The notes beneath the pieces are model-generated. The model saw only the letters and a program-made list of their open reading frames with translations, was not told the DNA's origin and searched no databases. Shown in pieces: positions 8,601 through 14,854 of a stretch of 18,494 bases of DNA (position 1 is the stretch's first letter; every line of letters begins with the position of its first letter). This stretch comes from Planctomycetota bacterium (GTDB lineage Bacteria; Planctomycetota; UBA1135; UBA2386): positions 1 through 18,494 of the forward strand of contig JAGQRA010000963.1 of assembly GCA_020425885.1 (NCBI GenBank), given 5' to 3'. Both the position numbers and the translations under genes were made by a program.

Positions 8601-8858
8601 CTGCGAGGTTCGATGGAACGTCTCGTGCCGATCCTGATGACGGCGCTGACGGCCGCACTCGGCCTGTTGCCGATCGTGATGGCTGCCGGCGAGCCCGGCA
8701 GCGAGATCCTTGCTCCACTGTCGGTCGTCGTGCTCGGCGGCCTCTTGTCCTCGACCTTCCTCAACCTGCTCGTCGTGCCGGCCGGGTTCTACCTGATGTT
8801 CAGGAACCACCCCGTCGGCCCGAAGGGCCAAACGCCTGATGCCTTGGAGTTGTCATGA
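5673..8858 (+). CDS. Heavy-metal efflux RND transporter, CzcA/CusA family
   Basis: This is the proton-driven inner-membrane pump (1061 residues, normal for HME-RND). The first membrane helix is at about 12-32, followed by the family signature PVDVFPELNAPTVVV. The fourth-helix motif is GELVDDAIIDVEN at 401-413. By eye against E. coli CusA as I remember it, A399, D405 and E412 coincide, but the later relay residues E939 and K984 align with R953 and I987. The cleft methionines M573/M623/M672 align with M573, S621 and H665. CzcA's D402-equivalent is also absent. It therefore belongs to neither the classic Cu/Ag nor the classic Co/Zn/Cd branch, and its metal cannot be named. The C-terminal repeat ends with LLVVPAGFYLMF. 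The stop overlaps the next start (ATGA), implying translational coupling to the His-rich lipoprotein. Confidence 0.95.
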   Translation: MFRKLISFSLRQPWIVLLMAVGLLAFAGYQVPRMPVDVFPELNAPTVVVLTEAAGFAADEVEQNVTFPIESSVNGLPGIRRVRSASAIGLSLVWVEFEWGEDIYRARTLVAEKLNAARANLPPNAHAEITPITSITGEIMLLSLSSPDGSQSPMTVRAYAEFELRNQLLSVPGVAQVVAIGGDLPEYQINVRHDQLQLYDLTMQEVVEAARTAHSTAGAGYLPNVDGLELPVRQTGRVRSEADIAGTIVRYKDGHPVTIGQVADVVLGATPKRGTATEGGKAAVVLSVQKSPGTNTLNLTDAIDRKLDQVEKAMPAGVVLNRHVMRQSDFITLSVHNLIAVLRDAAIFVVIILILFLLDVRTTLITLTALPLSLAVAFLVLWALGLSINVMTLGGLAVAIGELVDDAIIDVENVFRRLHENAARLEAERKPVLRVIWDASNEIRSSVVFATVIICMVFVPLLFLQGIEGRFFRPLGIAYIVSTFASLIVALTVTPALCRLVLAKVGSKAHGEVFLVRWLKRRYEPSLQWVMRRGRSVLAVSALATVASLALGKTYGTSFLPEFNEGTFTVFLMAPPGTSLEESNRLAIGVEAQLGKLPGVRSVVRRTGRAERDEHAEPVSSSEIEVTLASGFSKHDVRRSIDGVLEGVPGITTSIGQPIEHRLSHVLSGTPAAIAIVVQGDDLSLLRTLAKQIEGELKSLPGTRDVAANREVMITSLPVRYRPRDLAAAGLSPAAAAEQVQDALQGETVAEVNEGIRRYAITVRLHPDERERVDDVSKLVLRGVGGATVRLRDVADMGRERTSNLIARENGKRKAVISCNVAEGYNLGQLVEEVKKRVEPIVTKAGCTLALGGQFEAQQSASQTIFVMGAFVIVVMLLLVNAALGSMRAAVLVMVNLPLSLIGGIAAIYLTESPSLWGNTLALFGLGSGRYVAPVISIASMVGFITLFGIAVRNGILLVRHYFDLMHEGVPLEEAILRGSMERLVPILMTALTAALGLLPIVMAAGEPGSEILAPLSVVVLGGLLSSTFLNLLVVPAGFYLMFRNHPVGPKGQTPDALELS

Positions 8859-9310
8859 AGACGAAGTTGATCCCCGTTCTCGTAGCCTCGTTCCTCTTCG
8901 CCGCGTGCGGCAAGGAGGCCCACGTCCACACGCCCGGCGACGGCCACGGCAAGGAGGCTGGCCACACCGATGACCACGCCGCTGGCGGTCACGGGTCGTT
9001 GGTCAGCCTGGGATCGATCCAGCTCGGTGGAATGGCGGTCGAGGTCTCGCAGGAGGGCAGTGTGGAGGCTGGCAAGGAAGTCGGCGTCGACCTGTCCTTC
9101 GCGAAGGGCAAGCCCGTTCCCAGCACGGTGCGCGCATGGGTCGGGGTCGAGTCGGCTGCAGGCTCCCTGAAGGCCAAGCTCGGCAAGGAGGGCGACGATT
9201 TGCACGGTCACCTGGAAGTGCCGAAGCCCCTCCCGGAGGGCAGCAAGTTCTGGTTCGAGGCCGATGGCGCTACCGGCACCAGCAAGGCTTCGATCACGTT
9301 CCGTAAGTAG
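8855..9310 (+). CDS. His-rich periplasmic lipoprotein coupled to the RND pump
   Basis: I do not recognise a named family. The 151-residue protein has a clear lipoprotein signal (SFLFAAC, lipidated Cys 18). Six histidines follow between residues 23 and 46 in a Gly/Asp/Glu-rich linker, which looks like a metal-binding tether. The rest is a small beta-rich domain from about residue 48 (LVSLGSIQLGGMAVEVSQEG) that ends in SITFRK, with one more HGH pair in its middle. Repeated short amphipathic strands suggest an immunoglobulin-like sandwich, but this is only an impression. The start overlaps the RND stop by four bases, so its amount is probably tied to the pump. A plausible job is to hold divalent metal near the pump entrance. 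The role is inferred from composition and position. Confidence 0.72.
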   Translation: MKTKLIPVLVASFLFAACGKEAHVHTPGDGHGKEAGHTDDHAAGGHGSLVSLGSIQLGGMAVEVSQEGSVEAGKEVGVDLSFAKGKPVPSTVRAWVGVESAAGSLKAKLGKEGDDLHGHLEVPKPLPEGSKFWFEADGATGTSKASITFRK

Positions 9311-9334
9311 GCGCACTCGGCAAGGAGATGTCCC

Positions 9335-9670
9335 ATGAACAACGTGCTTCCTTGGTTTCGCCTGACGACGCTGTCGCTGCTTCTCCTTGTGGGCTGTGCT
9401 GGAGCGCCTTCGCCGAGGTGCGCTCCCGAGTGCGCCGAGTGCAGGGATCTTGCGGTGCAGGAGCTGAAGGTCCACCGCACGGGCCGGCACTTCCAGTCCG
9501 GATCGCGCCTGCCGCGAGTTCACACCTGCAGTTGCTGCAAGGTCGAGGTCACCCTCTACGAGCGGGATGGGAAGGCGATGCTACGGTGCCCGAAGTGTGC
9601 ACCATCGGGCGTCGAGTGCTCTGCTTGCGAGGAGGGTGGTTCCCAGGCGCACGCCCATGCGACCAAGTGA
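9335..9670 (+). CDS. Cysteine-rich lipoprotein, unknown function, last gene of module 1
   Basis: This 111-residue protein starts with a lipoprotein signal (LLLLVGC, Cys 21). It holds 11 cysteines in all: 21, 29, 33, 36, 65, 67, 68, 85, 88, 95 and 98. The pairs CSCC, CPKC and CSAC resemble a zinc-ribbon layout, with a strand (KVEVTLYERDGKAMLRCPKC) between the first and second clusters. It ends in AHAHATK. No family is recognised. Secreted zinc-ribbon-like proteins beside metal pumps may bind soft metals or be redox-active; I cannot tell which. AAGGAG at 9322-9327 gives a good ribosome binding site, 7 bases before ATG. It lies 24 bases after the His-rich lipoprotein gene, clearly in the same operon, and converges with the ArsR gene over a shared hairpin. 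Confidence 0.72.
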   Translation: MNNVLPWFRLTTLSLLLLVGCAGAPSPRCAPECAECRDLAVQELKVHRTGRHFQSGSRLPRVHTCSCCKVEVTLYERDGKAMLRCPKCAPSGVECSACEEGGSQAHAHATK

Positions 9671-9681
9671 TGGGCCATGGT

Positions 9682-9710
9682 CGAGCCTCGTATTCACTCG
9701 GCGAGGCTCG
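9682..9710. terminator. Bidirectional hairpin between module 1 and the convergent arsR gene
   Basis: CGAGCCTCG (9682-9690) and CGAGGCTCG (9702-9710) form a perfect 9-bp stem around an 11-base loop. The loop contains the arsR stop codon, and the right arm encodes the last residues of ArsR. Its place between two convergent genes fits a terminator working for both strands, although neither side has a proper T-run. Confidence 0.55.
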
Positions 9711-10092
9711 GCGTCTGGATGCCGATGCGGCACTGCCCGTCGGTTCGCAGCTTCATCCGGCGCTCAAAACGCTTCTGGTCCTGAGCCAGGGTGTCGTCGA
9801 CTTCCAGCGCCGCGAGCAACCGGCGCAAGTGCTTCTCGTGTGCGGTCACCGCGAGGCACAGCCTGTAGTAGACCCAGCGGCCGTCTTTCCTCCCTTGGAC
9901 CAAGCCAGCCGAGACGAGCACCTTCAGTTGCCGCGACACGTTGTATTGGCGCTCCTGCAGAGCGTCGACGAACTCGCAGACGCACAGCTCGGTGTCGTTG
10001 CTGGCGAGCAGCCGAAGCATGCGGACGCGAGTCGGGTCGGAGAGAGCGCGGAAGGTCGCCGACGCCTGCTCGGGTGAAGAAGTCTTGCTCAT
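9694..10092 (-). CDS. ArsR/SmtB-family metal-sensing transcriptional repressor
   Basis: This 132-residue winged-helix repressor should leave its operator when it binds metal. It has the family opening FRALSDPTRVRMLRLLA (residues 14-30), then ELCVCEF at 35-41, where C37 and C39 match the CVC metal site of ArsR and CadC. The recognition helix is around YNVSRQLKVLVSAGLV, and the wing is KDGRWVYYRL. The third cysteine of E. coli ArsR (CVCDLC) is absent. One further Cys lies in the C-terminal tail (GQCRIG). The sensed metal could be As(III), Cd, Pb or Zn; the neighbouring ZntA-type ATPase favours Cd/Pb/Zn. It is divergent from the ATPase operon and convergent with module 1, so it is the obvious regulator of module 2 and perhaps of both. 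No clear ribosome binding site is seen. Confidence 0.93.
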   Translation of the reverse strand: MSKTSSPEQASATFRALSDPTRVRMLRLLASNDTELCVCEFVDALQERQYNVSRQLKVLVSAGLVQGRKDGRWVYYRLCLAVTAHEKHLRRLLAALEVDDTLAQDQKRFERRMKLRTDGQCRIGIQTPSLAE

Positions 10093-10120
10093 GCGAATGC
10101 CGAAGGAATCCGATCAATAG

Positions 10121-10148
10121 TTGCGCGAATGCGCATGTGTGCTAGTGT
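10121..10148 (+). promoter_or_regulatory. Predicted promoter of the ATPase/ABC operon
   Basis: TTGCGC (10121-10126) as -35 and TAGTGT (10143-10148) preceded by TG at the extended position (TGC, 10140-10142) as -10, with 16-base spacing. Both hexamers match consensus only partly (3 of 6 each), but the extended TG and the operator-like repeat in the spacer support it. Transcription would begin around 10155, which rules out the upstream ATG at 10129 as the ATPase start. Confidence 0.45.
10122..10135. promoter_or_regulatory. Likely ArsR operator in the divergent promoter region
   Basis: TGCGC, four bases (GAAT), GCGCA is a perfect inverted repeat lying between the predicted -35 and -10 boxes, in an A/T-richer patch (CAATAGT on the left). 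This resembles the TGCGC-containing operators of many ArsR-type repressors. A second copy of its central GCGAATGC is at 10093-10100, touching the arsR start codon. Confidence 0.55.
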
Positions 10149-10153
10149 AGCAC
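10139..10153. repeat. Perfect 6-3-6 inverted repeat over the predicted -10 region
   Basis: GTGCTA, three bases (GTG), TAGCAC. It overlaps the predicted -10 box and start region of the ATPase operon. It could be a second protein-binding site or a short hairpin at the transcript start; function unproven. Confidence 0.4.
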
Positions 10154-10191
10154 GCCCGACGACGACCACAAGCGTGCCTGCGATCTTCGCC

Positions 10192-12174
10192 ATGGACCAC
10201 CCCGACTACTTTCGGCCGCGTGCTTGCCCCGCTGAATCGTCGTGTGCGCACGATGGGGTCGGAGCGGGCGAGCATGCCGCGCGGAGCGAGCGATGGCGCT
10301 TGCCAGTTGCTGCCGTGCTGGCCTTGTCTGCGGAGCTTTGGGCGCTGGGCCAGGGTGCGGAGAGCACGGCTGCAGTGGCTGCATTGTCCGTTGCGGCGAT
10401 CCTGCTCGGCGGCATCCCGACGATGCGCGGTGGGCTGCGTTCGCTACTGGCGCTGCGGCTCGACATCCAGTTCCTGATGACGATCGCAGTCGTCGGCGCG
10501 TTCGCGATCGGCGAGTTTCCGGAGGCCGCTGTGGTCGTCGTCTTGTTCGCGGTGGCTGAGCGCATCGAGGAACGCACCGTCTCACGGGCGCAGAATGCCA
10601 TCCGCTCCCTGATGACGCTGTCGCCGCCGACGGCAACCGTTGCGGATACTTCGGGCCAATGGGTCGAGCGGCCGGTGGCCGAGGTCTCCGCCGGGTCCAC
10701 CATGCTGGTTCGGCCGGGCGAGCGGTTCGCTCTGGACGGCGTGGTGGTCGACGGAGAATCGGCCGTCAACCAAGCGGCGATCACGGGTGAGAGCCTGCCC
10801 GTCGAGAAGCGACGAGACGACAAGGTCTTCGCCGGCACCATGAACGGGCAGGGTGCCTTGCGGGTGACGACCACCGGGGGTGTCGACCAAACCACCCTCG
10901 CGCACATCGTTCGCAGCGTGCAAGAGGCCCAGGCGCAGCGGGCTCCTGTGCAGCGGTTCATCGACTCGTTCGCCCGCATCTACACGCCCGTTGTGGTCGT
11001 GATCGCGACCCTCATCGCACTGTTGCCCTGGCTCGCGTTCGGACAGCCCTTCGAGCCTTGGCTTTACCGCGCCCTTGTCCTTCTGGTGATCGCATGTCCC
11101 TGCGCGCTGGTCGTCTCAACGCCGGTGGCGATCGCGAGCGGCCTCACGGCCGCCGCTCGCGCGGGGATCGTCGTCAAGGGTGGCGTGTACCTGGAACGCG
11201 GGGCGAAGCTCGCGTGCATCGCACTCGACAAGACGGGAACGCTGACCGCGGGCACGCCGGCCCTCACGGACGTGCTTCCGCAGAATGGCCGAGACCCTGG
11301 TGAAGTGCTGCGGCTTGCGGCGAGCATCGAGGCGTCGTCGGAGCATCCCGTCGCCAGGGCTCTCGTGTCTGCCTGCAAGGACGAACTGCAGCAGGTAGCC
11401 GGGTTCACCGCGTTGACTGGTCGTGGTGTCATCGGCGTCGTGGGTGGCGTCGAGTATCTGGTCGGCAACCATCGTCTCGTGGAGTCCACCGGCGTGTGTT
11501 CCCCGGCGATCGAGCAACAGCTTCAGGCGCTCGAACAGCAGGGCAAGACCTGCCTCGTGCTGATGTCGCGGGACTCGGTGTTGGCGATCTTCGCAGTCGC
11601 GGATCGTGTGCGGGAGACGAGTCCAGTCGCGGTTGCCACGTTGAAGAGTCTGGGCGTCCACCTCGTCGTCCTGAGTGGCGACAACCAGCGCACAACGACC
11701 GCGGTTGCCGTCCAGGTCGGCATCGACGATGCGCGGGGTGAGTTGTTGCCCGAAGACAAATTGCAGGCGGTCACCACTCTGCGGGGCACGTACGGCTCCG
11801 TCGGCATGGTTGGGGACGGCATCAACGATGCTCCGGCCTTGGCGCGCGCCGACGTCAGCTTCGCGATGGGAGCTGCGGGGTCGGATACCGCCTTGGAGAC
11901 GGCGGGCGTGGCCTTGATGGTCGACGACCTACGCGGTCTGGCGGACTTCCTCAGGATCAGTCGCGCTGCGAGGCGCGTGCTGCGCCAGAACATCGCGGTG
12001 GCTCTCGCCACTAAGTTCGCTTTCTTTGCCCTGGCTCTCGTCGGGCACGCCACGCTGTGGGCTGCAGTGGTGGCGGACATGGGGGCCAGTCTGGTCGTAG
12101 TTGCGAACAGCCTGCGACTTCTCCGCGTGCCCTCTCCTGGAACCTTGCACGAAACCGCCGGAGTCACGACATGA
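10192..12174 (+). CDS. zntA: Heavy-metal translocating P-type ATPase, ZntA/CadA (P1B-2) type
   Basis: It exports Zn2+, Cd2+ or Pb2+ from cytoplasm to periplasm using ATP. From ATG 10192 it has 660 residues. The actuator motif TGES is at 198-201, the membrane metal site CPC at 302-304, the phosphorylation site DKTGT begins at D346, and the nucleotide-domain SEHP is at 383-386. The hinge motif MVGDGINDAP begins at 539. In the last two helices, K608 (ALATKFAFF) and D629 (ADMGAS) match the Lys and Asp that define the Zn/Cd/Pb subgroup. The usual N-terminal HMA domain with CxxC is missing. Instead a short tail has C12, C18 and a few histidines. The ATG at 10129 is unlikely because it falls inside the promoter. 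GTG 10174 is another possible start. The stop overlaps the start of the channel gene (ATGA), and the divergent ArsR probably controls it. Confidence 0.95.
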   Translation: MDHPDYFRPRACPAESSCAHDGVGAGEHAARSERWRLPVAAVLALSAELWALGQGAESTAAVAALSVAAILLGGIPTMRGGLRSLLALRLDIQFLMTIAVVGAFAIGEFPEAAVVVVLFAVAERIEERTVSRAQNAIRSLMTLSPPTATVADTSGQWVERPVAEVSAGSTMLVRPGERFALDGVVVDGESAVNQAAITGESLPVEKRRDDKVFAGTMNGQGALRVTTTGGVDQTTLAHIVRSVQEAQAQRAPVQRFIDSFARIYTPVVVVIATLIALLPWLAFGQPFEPWLYRALVLLVIACPCALVVSTPVAIASGLTAAARAGIVVKGGVYLERGAKLACIALDKTGTLTAGTPALTDVLPQNGRDPGEVLRLAASIEASSEHPVARALVSACKDELQQVAGFTALTGRGVIGVVGGVEYLVGNHRLVESTGVCSPAIEQQLQALEQQGKTCLVLMSRDSVLAIFAVADRVRETSPVAVATLKSLGVHLVVLSGDNQRTTTAVAVQVGIDDARGELLPEDKLQAVTTLRGTYGSVGMVGDGINDAPALARADVSFAMGAAGSDTALETAGVALMVDDLRGLADFLRISRAARRVLRQNIAVALATKFAFFALALVGHATLWAAVVADMGASLVVVANSLRLLRVPSPGTLHETAGVTT

Positions 12175-13718
12175 GAAAGCAAGTGAACCGACACCGAGAT
12201 CGACGATGGGCCGCGGTGATCTTGTCTGCTGCACTGGCTGGCTGCGTGGCCTACGAAGCTGAGGATGTCACCCTGCAAGGGACAGTCACCGCGTTGCCGC
12301 GGCATGTCGGTGCGCTGACGTTCGACCAAGCCGTCGCCTTGGCCCTGGCGCACAACGGCGAGATCAAGGCGCGCGAAGCCGAATGCCGCGCCGCCGGGTT
12401 GGATGTCATGCCGACGGAGCTGCAGGGTCAATTGCAGCAGGAGAGCCTCGCGTTGATGCTCGACCCACTCGCTCTCCTCGGCCTGACGCAACGCGGTGCG
12501 AGTTCGTTCCTCGCCGAGTCGCGCGCCGCGGAGGCAGCCGCCGCGCTCGCGCAGACGCTCTGGCGCACCGTGGCGGCCATCGCCGAGGTCTTCGCGCAGC
12601 ACCGCGCGCTCGATGGCCTGCAGCAGGTGCCGCTCGTGGCGGTGGACGGCGAGGCGTTCGCAGCCGCTGGCCTTGCCTCTCCCGTGGCGATCGATCAGGT
12701 GCGCGGTGCGGTCGTGGCCGCCGAGGCCGAACGCCACGCGATCGCGACGGAGATGGCGACGCAAATCGCTGACCTGCGACAGATGCTCGGCCTGTCGCCC
12801 GCTTCGGAACTCGACTTGGTGCTGCCGCCCGCTGATTGGCCCCAGGTTCCTTCGGCCGACGAGAAGACTCTGCTCCGCCGCCCGGATCTGGCTCTTGCCC
12901 TGGCTCGCTACCGGACCTCTGACGCCGAGTTCCGCAAGGCTGTCGCCGACCAATACCCGTCACTGATGATCGGGCCTGACGTGCCGCTGCGCGGTGGCGC
13001 GATCGACCCGATGGCGATCGTGCGGTGGCCTCTCGGCGCGGCTGGCCCGGCTGAGGCCGCGCGCGAGCGCCGCAACGCAGCGCGCAGTCGTCTGAGCGAT
13101 GCGTTGGCTTTCGCTGCCAACGAAGCTGCGTCGACGGTTGCTCAGTACGACGCGGCAGTAGTTCGCGAACGGGCCGCTACCGCCAGCGCGCGAGCCTCTG
13201 CACGAGCCTTCGCCGCGGCGACCGCGGCGCTCCAGGTCGAGGTCGACGCCTTTGAACGAGTTTCGGAGAAAGCCCCCATGGCAGTTCGTGACGCAATGGA
13301 AGCGCGAGAGGCCGCGATCGCCTCGGCCCGGGCGAGAGTTCGCTCGGCAGTTGCTGCCGGTTGGCCGGCTGCGGAGGCCCACCGATGCGTGCCATGGACT
13401 TGTCGGCACTGCGCATGGCAGAGCAGCCACCCGCGATCCCCAAGCGCCCACTCGGCCCGCGCTTGCTCGGTTGGGGCGCACTCGGGCTGGTGCTGGCCGT
13501 CGCGGCGACCTTTGTCTGGCCGTTGCTTCGGCCGACGCGGATCGTGCCCACGGCCCCGATCGAGGCCGCTGCGTCGACGGGGCCTTCTACCGTGGCGATG
13601 GCGGAGGCCGCGGGTTGGGTCGAGCCCGATCCGTTCCCAATTTTGGTCCGTCCCTTGGTCTCTGGTCGCGTCGAGCAGATTCCGTTGCTTGAGGGAGCCG
13701 CGGTCCAGGAAGGCGTGA
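12171..13718 (+). CDS. Outer-membrane efflux (TolC-family) lipoprotein with apparent stop-loss extension
   Basis: This is the second outer-membrane channel. Start ATG 12171 overlaps the ATPase stop, and a lipoprotein signal ending ALAGC (lipidated Cys 25) confirms it. The TolC-like body begins with LTFDQAVALALAHNGEIKAREAE and is followed by long Ala/Glu/Arg-rich helices. RRPDLALALARYRTSDAEFRKAVADQYP is the familiar start of the second repeat. The plausible protein ends at about residue 404 (WPAAEAH), a little short for the family. At 13383 the frame reads CGA, not TGA, and runs on for 111 residues across the adaptor gene to 13718. That extension is rich in Arg, Ser, Cys and Trp, has no TolC character, and is the out-of-frame shadow of the adaptor. 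I treat it as a stop-loss or a sequencing error. The channel call itself is sound. Confidence 0.82.
   Translation: MRKQVNRHRDRRWAAVILSAALAGCVAYEAEDVTLQGTVTALPRHVGALTFDQAVALALAHNGEIKAREAECRAAGLDVMPTELQGQLQQESLALMLDPLALLGLTQRGASSFLAESRAAEAAAALAQTLWRTVAAIAEVFAQHRALDGLQQVPLVAVDGEAFAAAGLASPVAIDQVRGAVVAAEAERHAIATEMATQIADLRQMLGLSPASELDLVLPPADWPQVPSADEKTLLRRPDLALALARYRTSDAEFRKAVADQYPSLMIGPDVPLRGGAIDPMAIVRWPLGAAGPAEAARERRNAARSRLSDALAFAANEAASTVAQYDAAVVRERAATASARASARAFAAATAALQVEVDAFERVSEKAPMAVRDAMEAREAAIASARARVRSAVAAGWPAAEAHRCVPWTCRHCAWQSSHPRSPSAHSARACSVGAHSGWCWPSRRPLSGRCFGRRGSCPRPRSRPLRRRGLLPWRWRRPRVGSSPIRSQFWSVPWSLVASSRFRCLREPRSRKA
13373..13377 (+). promoter_or_regulatory. Ribosome binding site fixing the adaptor start
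   Basis: GGAGG, 7 bases before ATG 13385. It selects that ATG over the earlier in-frame ATG at 13361 and places the adaptor start exactly at the point where the channel gene would be expected to stop. Confidence 0.65.
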
Positions 13719-14854
13719 CGGTGCTCGCGACGCTTGCCAGTGCATCGCTCCAGGCGCAGCGCGAGCGAACCGAAGTCACTCTTACCGAACGCGAGCGCGA
13801 AGTGGTCGTGGCTGAGGAACGACTGCGTCTGGCTGAGGGGCAGTTCGCGCAGCGTGCTCAGCTCCGCACTGCGTTGGCCGATGCCGAGGCCGGTGTGGCC
13901 GCCAAGGAAGCGCGGTCGGCGGCGGCGAAGGGCATGCAAGAGCGAACGGCTGCGGAGGAGCGAAGTGCGGTAGCCGCACGCGACGCCCAGCGCCAGTTGG
14001 AAGGAGCCGGCGGTTCCTACGCCGTGGCGCGGCAACGCGCCGAGGCCGCGGCCGATGCGGCAACGGCCAACACCACGGCGGCGGCCAGAGAAGCGGTGTT
14101 GGCCGAACAGGAACTGGCGGCGGCGCGGCAGGCGCTGGTCGTCGCCAAGGAGGTCGCGGGCAACCCGGTCGACCTCGCGGGTGCGCTCGCGATCGCCAAG
14201 GCAGAGGCCGAACGCGCTCGCGCCCAGCGCGACGTCGCGCGCGCAGAATTGCAGATTGCGTTGCGCGAGGTCGAGTGGCTGACGGTGCGGTCTCCGGCCA
14301 CGGGCGTCGTCATGAAGGTGATCGCGATGCCGGGCGCAGTGGTCGGACCGGAGGGCGAGCCGATCCTGAGCCTCTACGACCCGCAAAGGCTGCGCGCGCG
14401 CATCGATGTTCCGCTCGGTTCCGTCGGATCCATCCGCGAGGGGCAGCGCGTGGAGCTGCGCAGCGAAGTGCTGGGCAACGCGGTGGTCCAGGGCAAGGTG
14501 CAGCGAATCCAGCGCGAGTCCGATCTGCTGAAGAACACGCTGCAGGTGAAGGTCCAGGTCATCGATCCGCCGGCCTTGCTGCGCCCGGAGACGCTGTGCC
14601 GAGCGAGGTTCCTGGCGGAGGAGACCACGGAGGCCGTGGGCGCACAGGCTTCGTTCCGGGTGCCCAAGGCTGCCGTGCAGAACGGTCGCGTCTTCGTGTT
14701 CGACCCGACCGAGGGCACGGCGCGAGGCATCGCTGTCGAGGTAGTGCAAGAAGATGCGTCGGGTGTCGTACTGCGAGGCGAGCTGTCGGTGACACAGCGC
14801 GCGATCCTTGTTCCGGTCACCGACGGCGAGCGAGTGCAAGAGGAGCGGCGATGA
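13385..14854 (+). CDS. HlyD/MacA-type periplasmic adaptor of the ABC efflux system
   Basis: The adaptor would bridge the ABC permeases and the outer-membrane channel. It has 489 residues, with one N-terminal membrane helix at about 28-46 (LLGWGALGLVLAVAATFVW) and no lipobox, so it is an inner-membrane anchored type, unlike the lipoprotein adaptor of module 1. The first lipoyl half is at about 88-118 (VRPLVSGRVEQIPLLEGAAVQEG). A very long coiled coil of Ala/Glu/Arg heptads covers about 120-295. The second lipoyl half is at 302-330 (RSPATGVVMKVIAMPGAVV), followed by beta-barrel and membrane-proximal parts to the end. The coiled coil is unusually long and Ala-rich. Its stop overlaps the ABC ATPase start (ATGA), in keeping with a MacA or DevB role. 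Substrate unknown. Confidence 0.9.
   Translation: MRAMDLSALRMAEQPPAIPKRPLGPRLLGWGALGLVLAVAATFVWPLLRPTRIVPTAPIEAAASTGPSTVAMAEAAGWVEPDPFPILVRPLVSGRVEQIPLLEGAAVQEGVTVLATLASASLQAQRERTEVTLTEREREVVVAEERLRLAEGQFAQRAQLRTALADAEAGVAAKEARSAAAKGMQERTAAEERSAVAARDAQRQLEGAGGSYAVARQRAEAAADAATANTTAAAREAVLAEQELAAARQALVVAKEVAGNPVDLAGALAIAKAEAERARAQRDVARAELQIALREVEWLTVRSPATGVVMKVIAMPGAVVGPEGEPILSLYDPQRLRARIDVPLGSVGSIREGQRVELRSEVLGNAVVQGKVQRIQRESDLLKNTLQVKVQVIDPPALLRPETLCRARFLAEETTEAVGAQASFRVPKAAVQNGRVFVFDPTEGTARGIAVEVVQEDASGVVLRGELSVTQRAILVPVTDGERVQEERR

Noticed and set aside
10129..10191. N-terminal extension of the ATPase from ATG 10129
   Set aside because: It starts inside the predicted operator and promoter and adds a low-complexity Thr-rich stretch with no domain.
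13142..14839. Minus-strand open frame of about 565 codons opposite the second adaptor
   Set aside because: The plus strand has a well-motived adaptor gene with a good ribosome binding site. The antisense product is Arg/His/Asp-rich without any domain, as expected for high-GC antisense frames.
14275..14850. Upstream extension of the ABC ATPase frame
   Set aside because: It reads the adaptor gene out of frame. ATG 14851 with AGGAG in front starts exactly at the usual LolD N-terminus.
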